From Amphiplicatus sp046296195 (GTDB taxonomy: Bacteria > Pseudomonadota > Alphaproteobacteria > Caulobacterales > Parvularculaceae), in the NCBI GenBank assembly GCA_046296195.1, contig JBKBLR010000012.1, positions 17,885 through 81,884 on the forward strand: DNA of 64,000 bases, read 5' to 3'. Position 1 is the first letter of the stretch. Every line of letters begins with the position of its first letter. The position numbers were made by a program, and so were the translations under genes. The notes under the pieces were generated by a model. The model was not told the origin of the DNA. It did not search any database and saw only the letters and a program-made list of their open reading frames with translations. This document shows, in pieces, positions 1-8,967 of this stretch.

Positions 1-490
1 GGTCGAGCCAGGGCTCGGCCTCTTTAAGGCATGCGAAGGCGTCGTCCTCGGAAAGATGGCGCAGGAAACAGAGAATGAGCTTCGAGGTCATGCCGAATTG
101 CGCGCGGCTCATCTGGAGAGCGGTCAGGATTCCGCTGATCGCGACGTCGAAAGGAATTCCGCGCGCCGTATGCCCCTGCGGATCGAAGAAAATCTCCGCA
201 TGGCGCACATTGTCGGCGCGCGCTCGGTTGAGATAAGCCATGGTCAGGTCGAAGAAGTCTTCTTCGGTTCTCAGGACGTTCATGCCCTGATAATAGATGT
301 CGAGAAAATCCTGCAGGTTCGAGAAAGCGTAGGCGGCGCGCACTTCCTCGACCGAGCGGAACGGAATCTCGACCTTGTTGCGTTTGGCGAGCGCGACGAG
401 CATGTCGGGCTCGAGGCTGCCCTCGATATGCAGATGCAATTCCGCCTTGGGCAGGCGGCGCGCAAGCGCGATGAGGTCGGATTTGGTCAT
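1..490 (-). CDS. Adenine deaminase, type 2 (C-terminus beyond window edge)
   Basis: Hydrolytic deamination of adenine to hypoxanthine for purine salvage. The first 163 residues are visible, reading from ATG at 490 leftwards. They carry the metal-binding HLHIEG motif (residues 19-24) of the adenosine/adenine deaminase superfamily and FFDPQGHT at 101-108, a signature of the Aah1/PA0148-like adenine deaminases rather than true adenosine deaminases. The start lies 5 bp after the stop of the PhoD-like gene, so the two are probably co-transcribed. The remaining metal ligands and catalytic residues are outside the window. Adenosine deaminase is the alternative, less likely on motif grounds. Confidence 0.85.
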   Translation of the reverse strand, partial: MTKSDLIALARRLPKAELHLHIEGSLEPDMLVALAKRNKVEIPFRSVEEVRAAYAFSNLQDFLDIYYQGMNVLRTEEDFFDLTMAYLNRARADNVRHAEIFFDPQGHTARGIPFDVAISGILTALQMSRAQFGMTSKLILCFLRHLSEDDAFACLKEAEPWLD

Positions 491-495
491 CTTGG

Positions 496-2217
496 TCAGA
501 ACAGCGCCCTTTCTTCGAGCGTCAATCCATCGACATCGGCGAATTGCGCCGCGCCGCCCGATTTCCTGATCGTGAAGGCGGCCTTCTCGAAGGCGTTGTA
601 TCGGGGCGACTCGACCGTATCGACGGCGATGAAGCGGGCCCTGGCTTCCTCGCGCGTCAAGGTGAGGTCGATATAGCCATGATCCTCGCCGGAGAGATAG
701 CGCACGTCCTTGTTCTCCTGATTGGTGAGGAGGGCGTATTCGGCGCCCTTCCCGCCGAGAAAGGACTTCCGGTAGGGCGAAGGCGACGTCACCGAATTGA
801 CGCCGAGCTCGACGCCCATATGGGTTCCGTCGCGCGCCCGAAGGTCGTTCGCCCACCAGGTGTGAGTGTCGCCGGTGACGACGATGAGCCCTTCGGCCTT
901 CGCCTGGCGCGCGGCGTCATAGAAGCGCTCGCGCGCCGCCGGATAGCCGTCCCAGGCGTCGAGATTGGTCGGCAGGCCGAGCGTTGAAAACTGGATGAAG
1001 GCGCGCGCCTCGCTCCAGTCGCGCTCGAGCGCGACGATGTCCTCTTCCGTCACATGCGGCGCAAGGCTCGGCGCCGTCACCTTGGCCATGATGATCTGGT
1101 TGGCGATGAGCCGCCACGGATGGCGGCGCGCGGCGGCGTTCTCCAGCGCTTTCGTGACATGGGCGAGCTGCGCCTCGCCGAGCATGTCTCGGTCCGGCGC
1201 CCACAAGGTCTCCTCGCGGAATTTCCGCACCGTCTCGGCGTCGGTGAGCAACGGCGTCACCACGCTGTATTTGATCTGCTCGCTCCTCGCCATCAGCCGG
1301 GTTTCAAGCGAGACGAGCGTGAGGAGATCGCCCCAACTCCACGAACGGAACAGCGCCTCGCGGGCGGCGCCGGGCGCGGGATCGCGCACCGGCATCCACT
1401 CGTAATAGGCCTGCAGGGCGGCGGCTTTTCTTTCCTCCCATGATCCCTCCGTCGCCGGATCATGATTATTGGAGCCGCCGGCCCAGGAATTGTCGGCGGT
1501 TTCATGATCGTCCCAGATCGCGATCAGCGGGTGGGCGGCGTGCATCGCCTGGCTCGATGGATCCGCCTTGTACTGCGCATGGCGGCGGCGATAGTCGGCG
1601 AGCGTCAGGATCTCGTGCTCGGGCTCGTGATTGCGGCCGAGCGCCTTGCCCGCCTCGCCGCCATAGCCGTCAGTCCCGTATTCGTAGAGGTAGTCGCCGA
1701 GATGAAGAACGGCGTCGAGGCCGTCCTCGCGCGCGACGCGGTCATAGACGTTGAAATAGCCGAACGGGTAGTTCGAGCAGGAGAGAACGGCGAAGCGGGC
1801 CGCGTCGATCCGCCCGTCCGGAACCGTCCGTGTACGACCGGTCGGCGAAACGGCTTCGCCGGCGCGGAAGCGGTAGAAGTAGCGCCGGCCGGGCGAAAGG
1901 CCCTTCGCGACCGCCTTGCAGGTGAAGTCGTTCTCCGGCCCCGTGACGACCTCGCCCTCGGCGACCGGCCGCGAAAAGTCCTCCGTCTCCGCCACCTGCC
2001 AGCCGACCGTCACGGGCGCCACGGCATCGGGCGTCAGCCGCGTCCACAGGACGACGCTCTCCAGGTCCGGATCGCCGCTGGCGACGCCATGCGCAAAGAC
2101 GCCGCCAGCGCCGGCGCGCGCCGCCTCGAAGGACGATTTCACCGGCGCTTTGCCGCAAGCGGCGGCCCCGCCGGCGATCGCAGCGGCGAGGGCGGCGCGG
2201 CGGGTCAATCTCGTCAT
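496..2217 (-). CDS. phoD: PhoD-like alkaline phosphatase/phosphodiesterase, Tat lipoprotein
   Basis: Exported phosphomonoesterase/phosphodiesterase of the PhoD family, releasing phosphate from organic esters. The signal peptide has twin arginines at residues 6-7 and a lipobox ending at Cys21, suggesting Tat export and lipidation. An Ig-like N-terminal domain covers about 40-132. Catalytic-domain motifs are SCSNYP (147-152), HLGDYLYEY (172-180), WDDHETADN (235-243) and TGDTHTWW near 450. ATG 2217 is preferred over the in-frame TTG at 2232 because AAGGAA lies 7 nt before it. It is first in a pair with adenine deaminase, which suggests nucleotide scavenging (inference). The length of 573 aa is normal for the family. 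Confidence 0.92.
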   Translation of the reverse strand: MTRLTRRAALAAAIAGGAAACGKAPVKSSFEAARAGAGGVFAHGVASGDPDLESVVLWTRLTPDAVAPVTVGWQVAETEDFSRPVAEGEVVTGPENDFTCKAVAKGLSPGRRYFYRFRAGEAVSPTGRTRTVPDGRIDAARFAVLSCSNYPFGYFNVYDRVAREDGLDAVLHLGDYLYEYGTDGYGGEAGKALGRNHEPEHEILTLADYRRRHAQYKADPSSQAMHAAHPLIAIWDDHETADNSWAGGSNNHDPATEGSWEERKAAALQAYYEWMPVRDPAPGAAREALFRSWSWGDLLTLVSLETRLMARSEQIKYSVVTPLLTDAETVRKFREETLWAPDRDMLGEAQLAHVTKALENAAARRHPWRLIANQIIMAKVTAPSLAPHVTEEDIVALERDWSEARAFIQFSTLGLPTNLDAWDGYPAARERFYDAARQAKAEGLIVVTGDTHTWWANDLRARDGTHMGVELGVNSVTSPSPYRKSFLGGKGAEYALLTNQENKDVRYLSGEDHGYIDLTLTREEARARFIAVDTVESPRYNAFEKAAFTIRKSGGAAQFADVDGLTLEERALF

Positions 2218-2337
2218 CTGGCGTTCCTTCAAGATTCAGCGCGATTTTAGCGCAATCGGTTCGTCGCGGCGCGCTTTTATCGCAGCGGAAATCGTCTAGT
2301 CTGCCGGCCGATTCGCGACAGCAGGGATGTTTTCCAC

Positions 2338-3828
2338 ATGTCATTGACGCTTTTGTTGCGGGCGAGCGCCCTCGCCGCGCTGGCGGGCCTCGCGGCCTGC
2401 GCGCCGCAGCCCAAGGACCAGCAAACGGGCGCGACCGAAACGCCGCGCGCGCCAAGCCGCTGGGCCGCCGATCCGTTCCCGTCGACTTACACGCCCTACG
2501 CTTCGGGCGTGACCGTCATTCGGGGCGCGACCATCCTGACCGGCGCCGGAACGAAGATCGAAAACGGGGTCATCGTGCTCGAGGGCGGCACGATCGCCGC
2601 CGTCGGCGGCGCCGATGTCGCGGTCCCGCAAGGGGCGAGCGTCATCGAGGCGAAAGGAAAATTCGTCACGCCCGGCGTCATCGACATCCATTCCCATCTC
2701 GGCGACTACCCCTCGCCGGCGATGGAATCGACCTCGGACGGCAATGAAGCGACCGCCCCAAACACCGCCCAGGTTTGGGCCGAACATTCGGTCTGGCCGC
2801 AGGATCCCGGTTTCACCCGCGCGCTCGCCGGCGGGATCACCACGCTGCAGATCCTGCCCGGGTCGGCGAACCTCTTCGGCGGCCGTTCGGCGATCCTCAA
2901 GAACGTCCCTGCACGGACGGTTCAGGGAATGAAGTTTCCAGGCGCGCCCTACGGCCTCAAAATGGCGTGCGGGGAGAACCCCAAGCGCGTCTATGGCGAG
3001 AAGGGCGGCCCTTCGACACGGATGGGCAATTTCGCCGGCTATCGCGCGGCGTGGATCGAGGCCGCCGACTACAAGAAGAAGTGGGAGAAATACTGGGACG
3101 AGAAGGACGCCTTCGAGAAGAACAAGGGCAAGCCCGCCGCCGCCGGCGCTGAAGCGGCCAAGGAGCCGGAGGCGCCGACCCGGGACCTCAAGCTCGAAAC
3201 GCTGGCGATGGCGCTCAATGGCGACATCCTCGTCAACATGCATTGCTATCGCGGCGACGAGATGGCGTTCGTCATCGATATGGCGAAGGAGTTCGGCTAT
3301 AAGGTGACGACCTTCCATCACGGCGTTGAAGCCTACAAGGTCGCGGACCTTCTTGCAGAGAACGGCATTTGCGCCGCCGTCTGGGCCGACTGGTGGGGCT
3401 TCAAGCTCGAGGCCTATGACACCATCCGCGAGAACGCCGCGCTGATCCACAAGCAGCCGAACGGCTGCGCGATCATCCATTCCGACGACCAGTACGGCAT
3501 CCAGCGCCTCAATCAGGAAGCGGGCAAGGCGATGGCTGACGGCAACCGCATGGGGCTCGACATCAAGCCCGAGGAGGCGATCGCCTGGATCACCCTCAAT
3601 CCGGCGAGGGCGATGGGCGTCGGCGACCGCACCGGGTCGCTCGAGGCGGGCAAGATGGCCGACGTCGTCCTGTGGTCCGCGGATCCGTTCTCCGTCTATG
3701 CGCAAGCGGAAAAGGTCTTCATCGACGGCGCGCTTCTCTACGACCGCAGCGATCCGAAACGCTCGCCGCGCACAGACTTCGAAATCGGACAACCAGGCCA
3801 GGGCTTCACCGGCGGAGCAGGACAATGA
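2338..3828 (+). CDS. Amidohydrolase family lipoprotein (imidazolonepropionase-like)
   Basis: Predicted periplasmic metal-dependent hydrolase of unknown substrate. A lipoprotein signal ends at Cys21 (LAAC). The N-terminal beta-sandwich is followed by the metal motif HSH (H118, H120), then NMHCYRGDE, FHHGVE and the catalytic-Asp region IIHSDD. The C-terminal sandwich segment has the usual GSLEAGKMADVVLW pattern. An insert rich in Lys, Ala and Glu (roughly residues 240-285) is less typical. Its stop overlaps the start of the next gene as ATGA (3825-3828), so the two products are probably made together. Family assignment is firm; substrate is not visible. Confidence 0.85.
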   Translation: MSLTLLLRASALAALAGLAACAPQPKDQQTGATETPRAPSRWAADPFPSTYTPYASGVTVIRGATILTGAGTKIENGVIVLEGGTIAAVGGADVAVPQGASVIEAKGKFVTPGVIDIHSHLGDYPSPAMESTSDGNEATAPNTAQVWAEHSVWPQDPGFTRALAGGITTLQILPGSANLFGGRSAILKNVPARTVQGMKFPGAPYGLKMACGENPKRVYGEKGGPSTRMGNFAGYRAAWIEAADYKKKWEKYWDEKDAFEKNKGKPAAAGAEAAKEPEAPTRDLKLETLAMALNGDILVNMHCYRGDEMAFVIDMAKEFGYKVTTFHHGVEAYKVADLLAENGICAAVWADWWGFKLEAYDTIRENAALIHKQPNGCAIIHSDDQYGIQRLNQEAGKAMADGNRMGLDIKPEEAIAWITLNPARAMGVGDRTGSLEAGKMADVVLWSADPFSVYAQAEKVFIDGALLYDRSDPKRSPRTDFEIGQPGQGFTGGAGQ

Positions 3829-5138
3829 GAACGATCATCCTTACCCTGACGGCCGCTTTGGCGGCGACCGCCGCGCTGGCGCAAGGCGAGCCTTCGGCGG
3901 CGAACGACACGCTCATCGTCCAGAACGCGCGGCTCTACACCATGGCGGACGCCAATGGCGGCCTCATCGAGAACGCCGACGTCATCGTGCGCGGCGGCGT
4001 CATCGTCGCCGTCGGACAGGACGTTGCAGCGCCGGAGGGCGCGCGCGCCTATGACGCCAAGGGCCGCATCGTCACGCCGGGCATTTTCGCACCCTGGTCG
4101 CAACTCGGGCTTGTCGAGATCGGCCTCGATCAGGAATCGAATGATTCCTCCCCCGAAGGCGATTATCCGCACAGCGCCGCGCTCGACGCGGCGGACGCCT
4201 TCAACCCCGCCTCGACTCTCATTGCGATCAACCGCGCCGGCGGCGTGACGCGCGCGGCGACGGCGCCGGAGCCGGGCGCGAAACTCTTCGGCGGGCAGGG
4301 CGCGATCGTCAGCCTTTCGGGCGCGGCGGAGTCCGTCACCCGCGAGCGCGCCTTGCAATCGGTCGCAATGGGCTACGCCGGCGCGGCGCGCAGCGGCGAC
4401 ACCCGCATGGGCGCCTGGGCCGATTTCCGCGAGGCCATCGAGGAAGCCCGCGCCTACGCCGCCAATCCCGGCGGCTATGCGCTCCGCCCGCGGATGACGG
4501 GGCTCTCGCTCAACGATCTCGCCGCGCTCGCTCCCGCCGCGCGCGGCGCCCAGCCGCTCGTCGTCGCGGCGAATGGCGCGGCGGACCTGCGCATGCTCAT
4601 CAAGACGAAGGCGCGCTACGGGCTCAACGTCATCGTGCTCGGCGGCACGGAGGCCCATCTCGTCGCGAAGGAGCTCGCCGCAGCGCAGATTCCGGTGATC
4701 CTCAACCCGATCCTCAATCTGCCGGAACAGTTCGAGGACCTCGCCGCGACGCAGGCGAACGCCGCCCGGCTCCACGCGGCGGGCGTCACGATCGCTTTTT
4801 ATGATCCGCCCTCCGGCTCGCATAATCTGCGGCTTCTGCCGCAGCTCGCCGGCAACGCCGTCGCCAACGGGCTTCCCTATGCCGCCGCGCTCGCGGCGCT
4901 GACCATCAACCCGGCGCGCATCTATGGCGTCGCGGCGCGCCATGGCAGCGTCGAGGTCGGCAAGGTTGGCGATCTCGTCGTGTGGAGCGGCGATCCGTTG
5001 GAGACCTCCTCGCGCCCCGACGCGGTGTTCATCGACGGGCGCGCGACCTCGCTGACGACGCGGCAGACGCGGCTCCGGGACCGCTATCGCGACCTATCGC
5101 GCGGCGATCTTCCGCACGCCTATCGCGGCGCGCAATAG
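3825..5138 (+). CDS. Amidohydrolase-like protein lacking metal ligands (probable pseudoenzyme)
   Basis: A 437-aa paralogue of the preceding gene with a Sec signal peptide (cleavage probably after ALA about residue 19-20) and the same fold landmarks: N-terminal beta-sandwich and C-terminal HGSVEVGKVGDLVVWSGDP. Where active members have HxH after TPG it reads TPGIFAPWSQLG, and the usual catalytic-Asp region reads IAFYDPPSG. It therefore probably lacks a complete metal centre. Start ATG 3825 is inside the upstream stop region, the signature of translational coupling. It may be a non-catalytic partner or a binding protein for the same substrate (inference). Confidence 0.8.
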   Translation: MRTIILTLTAALAATAALAQGEPSAANDTLIVQNARLYTMADANGGLIENADVIVRGGVIVAVGQDVAAPEGARAYDAKGRIVTPGIFAPWSQLGLVEIGLDQESNDSSPEGDYPHSAALDAADAFNPASTLIAINRAGGVTRAATAPEPGAKLFGGQGAIVSLSGAAESVTRERALQSVAMGYAGAARSGDTRMGAWADFREAIEEARAYAANPGGYALRPRMTGLSLNDLAALAPAARGAQPLVVAANGAADLRMLIKTKARYGLNVIVLGGTEAHLVAKELAAAQIPVILNPILNLPEQFEDLAATQANAARLHAAGVTIAFYDPPSGSHNLRLLPQLAGNAVANGLPYAAALAALTINPARIYGVAARHGSVEVGKVGDLVVWSGDPLETSSRPDAVFIDGRATSLTTRQTRLRDRYRDLSRGDLPHAYRGAQ

Positions 5139-5164
5139 ACGAACGCACTCGATCCTTGGCTTTC

Positions 5165-5195
5165 ATGACGCCGCCGCTTACGAAGGCGGCGTCAT
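5165..5195 (+). promoter_or_regulatory. GC-rich hairpin covering the nadE start codon
   Basis: An 11-bp perfect inverted repeat: arm ATGACGCCGCC at 5165-5175, 9-nt spacer, arm GGCGGCGTCAT at 5185-5195. The right arm includes the first two bases of the nadE ATG (5194-5196). No T-tract follows, so this is not a standard intrinsic terminator. It could end the amidohydrolase transcript or limit ribosome access to nadE. Confidence 0.5.
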
Positions 5196-6855
5196 GATCC
5201 CGCGCCTCAAGATCGCGCTCTGCCAGATCGACCCCGTGGTCGGCGACATCGCCGGCAACACGTCGAAGATCCTCGCCGCGCGCGCCGAGGCGGCGGCGGC
5301 CGGCGCCGATCTCGCGGTCTTTTGCGAACTTGTCGTTTGCGGCTATCCGCCGGAAGACCTCGTCGCGCGCGCGGCGTTTCAAAGAGATTGCCGCGCGGCG
5401 ACAGAGGAATTGGCCCGCGCGACCGCCGATGACGGGCCTGCGATGATCGTCGGCGCGCCGTGGAAGGAGGGCGAAGCGCTCTATAACGCCGCGCTCCTCC
5501 TCGACGGCGGCGAGATCAAGGGCGTGCGCCGCAAGGTCAGGCTGCCGAATTACGGCGTTTTCGACGAGCCGCGCCGCTTCACGCCGGGCCCCGCCTTTCC
5601 GGAGCCGACGCCGTTTCGCGGCGCCTCGCTCGGCCTCATGATCTGCGAGGACATGTGGCTTCCGGGCGCAGGCGAAGCGCTGGCGGGGGCGGGGGCCGAT
5701 TTCTTCATCGTGCCGCACGGCTCGCCCTTCCGCGTCACCTCGCTCGATGAGCGGGAGGACGCTGCGCGCGCGCGCGTCAAGGCGACGGGCCTGCCTCTGA
5801 TGTTCGTCAATCAGCTCGCCGGTCAGGACGAGGTCGTTTTCGAAGGCGCAAGCTTCGTGATGGACCGCGAGGGAAGCGTCCGATTCCGCGCGCCGCAGTT
5901 TCAAAAAGGCGTTTTCCTCACCGATTGGGAAAAGCGCGGCAATGGCTGGGAATGCGTTTCAGGGCCGGACGCGACCTGGGTCCGCGCGCAGGAGATGATC
6001 TACCGCGCCGTCGTCATGGGCGTTCGCGATTATGTCGAGAAGAACCGCTTTCCGGGCGTCGTCATCGGCCTGTCGGGCGGGGTCGATTCCGCGCTGACCG
6101 CGGCGATGGCGGTCGATGCGCTGGGGCCTGCCCGGGTGCGCTGCGTGATGATGCCCTCGCGCTATACGGCGCAGCACTCGCTCGAAGACGCCGAGTCTTG
6201 CGCAAAATTGCTCGGCGTTTCCTATGAGACGATCCCCATCGAGCCCGCTGTCGAAGCGTTCGGCGCGATGCTCGCCCCGGCGTTCAAGAGCCGGGCCGCC
6301 GACGTGACGGAGGAGAACATCCAGTCGCGCATCCGCGGCGTGATCCTGATGGCGCTCTCCAACAAGTTCGGCGCCATGGTGCTGACCACGGGGAACAAAT
6401 CCGAAATGTCGGTCGGCTATGCGACGCTTTATGGCGACATGAATGGCGGCTATAATCCGCTGAAGGATCTTTACAAGACGGAAGTTTACCGCCTCTGCCG
6501 CTGGCGCAACGCCAACATGGCGAGCGACCTCAAGGGCCCGAAGGGCGCGGTCATCCCGGAACGGATCATTTCGAAGGCGCCCTCAGCCGAACTGCGCGCG
6601 AACCAGACCGACCAGGACAGCTTGCCGCCCTATGAGACGCTGGACGCCATCCTCGAACGCCTCGTTGAGCGGGAGATGGCGGTCAGGGACATCATCGCCG
6701 AAGGCTTTGACGAGGCGACCGTCAAACGGGTCGAGCACCTGCTCTACGTCGCCGAATACAAGCGCCGACAGGCTCCGCCGGGCCCGAAGGTCACGCGCGT
6801 CAATTTCGGCCGCGATCGGCGCTATCCGATCACCAACGGGTGGCGGGACCGGTAG
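5194..6855 (+). CDS. nadE: Glutamine-dependent NAD+ synthetase
   Basis: Last step of NAD biosynthesis: ATP-dependent amidation of deamido-NAD using ammonia from glutamine. An N-terminal nitrilase-type glutaminase domain (about 1-255) shows the Glu-Lys-Cys triad as E45, K114 and C151. The C-terminal synthetase domain has the PP-loop LSGGVDSA at 293-300 and the downstream TGNKSEMSVGYAT segment. The length of 553 aa is typical of the two-domain form. The start fits the family N-terminus, but no clear ribosome-binding site is visible and the ATG sits in a hairpin arm. Confidence 0.95.
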   Translation: MIPRLKIALCQIDPVVGDIAGNTSKILAARAEAAAAGADLAVFCELVVCGYPPEDLVARAAFQRDCRAATEELARATADDGPAMIVGAPWKEGEALYNAALLLDGGEIKGVRRKVRLPNYGVFDEPRRFTPGPAFPEPTPFRGASLGLMICEDMWLPGAGEALAGAGADFFIVPHGSPFRVTSLDEREDAARARVKATGLPLMFVNQLAGQDEVVFEGASFVMDREGSVRFRAPQFQKGVFLTDWEKRGNGWECVSGPDATWVRAQEMIYRAVVMGVRDYVEKNRFPGVVIGLSGGVDSALTAAMAVDALGPARVRCVMMPSRYTAQHSLEDAESCAKLLGVSYETIPIEPAVEAFGAMLAPAFKSRAADVTEENIQSRIRGVILMALSNKFGAMVLTTGNKSEMSVGYATLYGDMNGGYNPLKDLYKTEVYRLCRWRNANMASDLKGPKGAVIPERIISKAPSAELRANQTDQDSLPPYETLDAILERLVEREMAVRDIIAEGFDEATVKRVEHLLYVAEYKRRQAPPGPKVTRVNFGRDRRYPITNGWRDR

Positions 6856-6909
6856 GACGGGGTTCATCCCGTCTGCGATGCCGCGCCTGCGCCTTGGCGA
6901 ATGGAAGCC

Positions 6910-6927
6910 GGCGGGCTAAAGCCCGCC
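6910..6927 (+). terminator. Short GC hairpin between nadE and gltX
   Basis: GGCGGGC at 6910-6916, TAAA loop, GCCCGCC at 6921-6927: a 7-bp perfect stem located 54 bp after the nadE stop and 24 bp before the gltX start. There is no T-run, so it could be a weak terminator or a leader hairpin for gltX. Confidence 0.35.
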
Positions 6928-6951
6928 CGACGTTTCTGAGACCCCGCCCCC

Positions 6952-8298
6952 ATGTCCGTCACCGTCCGTTTCGCCCCCTCGCCCACCGGCAAGCTGCATG
7001 TCGGAAACGTGCGCGCGGCGCTGTGGAACTGGCTGTTCGCAAGGAAAGAGGGCGGGACCTTCATCCTCAGGATCGACGACACCGACAAGGAGCGCTCGAC
7101 GGCGGCCTATGAGGACGGCATCCGCGCCGACCTTTCCTGGCTCGGCCTTCACTGGGACAAGACCTTCAAGCAGTCCGAGCGCTTCGGCGACTATGACGTT
7201 GTCTCGGACGCGCTGCGGGCGAAAGGGCTTCTTTACCCCTGCTATGAGACGGCCGAGGAGCTTGACCGCAAGCGCAATCTGCAGCGCCTGCGGGGGCTGC
7301 CGCCTGTTTACGACCGCGCGGCGCTGTCCCTGACCGACGCGCAGCGACGCGCGCTCGAAGCCGAAGGCCGCCGGCCCCACTGGCGCTTCAAGCTGTCGGG
7401 CGAGACCGTCCGCTGGAACGACCTGATCCGTGGGGAGACGATCGTCGAGACGGCGAGCGTCTCCGACCCCGTCCTCATCCGCGAGGACGGGATGTATCTT
7501 TACACCCTGCCCTCCTGCATCGACGACATCGACACCGCGATCACCCACGTCATCCGCGGCGAGGATCACGTGACGAACGCCGGCGTGCAGATCGAGATCA
7601 TGAAGGCGATCATCGACGTGCGCGGGCGCGGCGCCCTGCCCCAATTCGCACATCATTCGCTGCTCATCGGCGCCGACGGGCAAGGCCTGTCGAAGCGGCT
7701 CGGCTCGCTCTCCATCGAACAGATGCGAGCGGACGGCCTTGAGCCTGCCGCGATCACGAGCCTTCTCGCCAAGCTCGGCACCGCCGAGCCGGTGCTGCCG
7801 CAGCCCGACCTCTTGGCGCTCGCCCGGAGCTTCGATTTCGACAAGATCGGCCGCGCGCCGGCGCGCTTCGACGAGGCCGAGCTCCTCCAGCTCAACGCCA
7901 AGATCCTGCACGAGACGCCCTATGCGGCGCTGAAGGAGCGCCTGTCCGCGCTCGGCGTTTCCGAAGCGCTGTGGAACGCGGTGCGCGGCAATGCGGTCAA
8001 GCTCGCCGACGCCGCCCTCTGGAAAGCGGTCGTCGAGGAGGCGATCGACCCCGTGATAGAGGACAAGGACCTTTGCACGGCCGCGGCGGGGCTCGTGCCC
8101 GAGGCGCCGTTGACGGAACAAAGCTGGGCGGCGTTCACCAATGCGGTGAAGGAAAAGACCGGCGCCAAGGGCAAGGCGCTCTTTCATCCGCTGCGCCTCG
8201 CCCTCACCGGGCGCGAGAAGGGCCCGGAGATGGCCGCGCTCTTTCCGCTGATCGGGCCGGCGCGCGCGCGGGCGCGGCTCAAGGGCGAACGCGCCTGA
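6952..8298 (+). CDS. gltX: Glutamyl-tRNA synthetase
   Basis: Class I aminoacyl-tRNA synthetase that charges tRNA with glutamate. The HIGH-equivalent is HVGN at 16-19, within PSPTGKLHVGN, and the KMSKS-equivalent is GLSKRLG, with SKRL at 247-250. The 448-aa length is normal. Alphaproteobacteria often carry two GluRS genes, one of which may also charge tRNA-Gln; which copy this is cannot be decided from the window. It converges on the LOG-family gene with only 4 bp between stops. Confidence 0.95.
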   Translation: MSVTVRFAPSPTGKLHVGNVRAALWNWLFARKEGGTFILRIDDTDKERSTAAYEDGIRADLSWLGLHWDKTFKQSERFGDYDVVSDALRAKGLLYPCYETAEELDRKRNLQRLRGLPPVYDRAALSLTDAQRRALEAEGRRPHWRFKLSGETVRWNDLIRGETIVETASVSDPVLIREDGMYLYTLPSCIDDIDTAITHVIRGEDHVTNAGVQIEIMKAIIDVRGRGALPQFAHHSLLIGADGQGLSKRLGSLSIEQMRADGLEPAAITSLLAKLGTAEPVLPQPDLLALARSFDFDKIGRAPARFDEAELLQLNAKILHETPYAALKERLSALGVSEALWNAVRGNAVKLADAALWKAVVEEAIDPVIEDKDLCTAAAGLVPEAPLTEQSWAAFTNAVKEKTGAKGKALFHPLRLALTGREKGPEMAALFPLIGPARARARLKGERA

Positions 8299-8302
8299 GG
8301 CT

Positions 8303-8857
8303 TCAGATCACCGCTTCGAGCGTGCGCTTGTGAAGGACGGGGAACACGTCTTCCGGGCGGTCGACGAAGATGAGGTCGCCGAGGAGCTCGGGCGCGGCAA
8401 GGCCCTCATTGACGATATGGGTGAGCAGCGTCCGCAGCGGCTCCCAGAAGCCGTTGATGTTGAGAACGACGATCGGCTTGCGGTGAAGCGCAAGGCGCGC
8501 CCAGGAAAGGACCTCGATCAGTTCCTCGAGCGTGCCGATGCCGCCCGGCAGCGTCAGCACCGCGTCGGCGTCGTCGAACATGCGGATCTTGCGCTCATGC
8601 ATCGTCTTCACGATCACATGGTCGACGCCTTCAAGGACGCCCTCCATGTCGACGAGGAAGTCCGGAATGATGCCGAAGACCTTGCCGCCGGCGTCGCGCG
8701 CCGCACCTGCCGTCGCGCCCATCAGGCCGAGCTTGCCGCCGCCATAAACGATGCGCCAGTCGCGCTTTGCCGCTTCACGGCCGATGAACTCGGCAGCCTT
8801 GAGGAAGGCGGGATCGTTGCCGGCCCGCGAGCCGCAATAAACACATAAGGATTTCAT
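8303..8857 (-). CDS. LOG family protein (TIGR00730; possible cytokinin riboside 5'-monophosphate phosphoribohydrolase)
   Basis: Rossmann-like nucleotide hydrolase that in characterised members releases a base from a nucleoside 5'-monophosphate. Family motifs are present: VYGGGKLGLMG (38-48), MHERK (86-90) and PGGIGTLEE (104-112). ATG 8857 gives the classic N-terminus MKSLCVYCGS; an upstream extension to 8890 is less likely. 184 aa is typical. The physiological substrate in bacteria of this type is uncertain. Confidence 0.9.
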   Translation of the reverse strand: MKSLCVYCGSRAGNDPAFLKAAEFIGREAAKRDWRIVYGGGKLGLMGATAGAARDAGGKVFGIIPDFLVDMEGVLEGVDHVIVKTMHERKIRMFDDADAVLTLPGGIGTLEELIEVLSWARLALHRKPIVVLNINGFWEPLRTLLTHIVNEGLAAPELLGDLIFVDRPEDVFPVLHKRTLEAVI

Positions 8858-8967
8858 GGACTTGGGGTTTGTTGGTGCCAACCGCGCCATTGTAGGGCGA
8901 AAACCGTCTTGGTAAAGTTAACTTCCGCCGTCAAGAGCGGCCGCCTGAAGCGAGGGGATCGCCGCCG

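Noticed and set aside
2341..3825. A 494-codon minus-strand frame opposite the first amidohydrolase
   Set aside because: High GC keeps antisense frames open; the plus frame has a signal peptide and clear amidohydrolase motifs.
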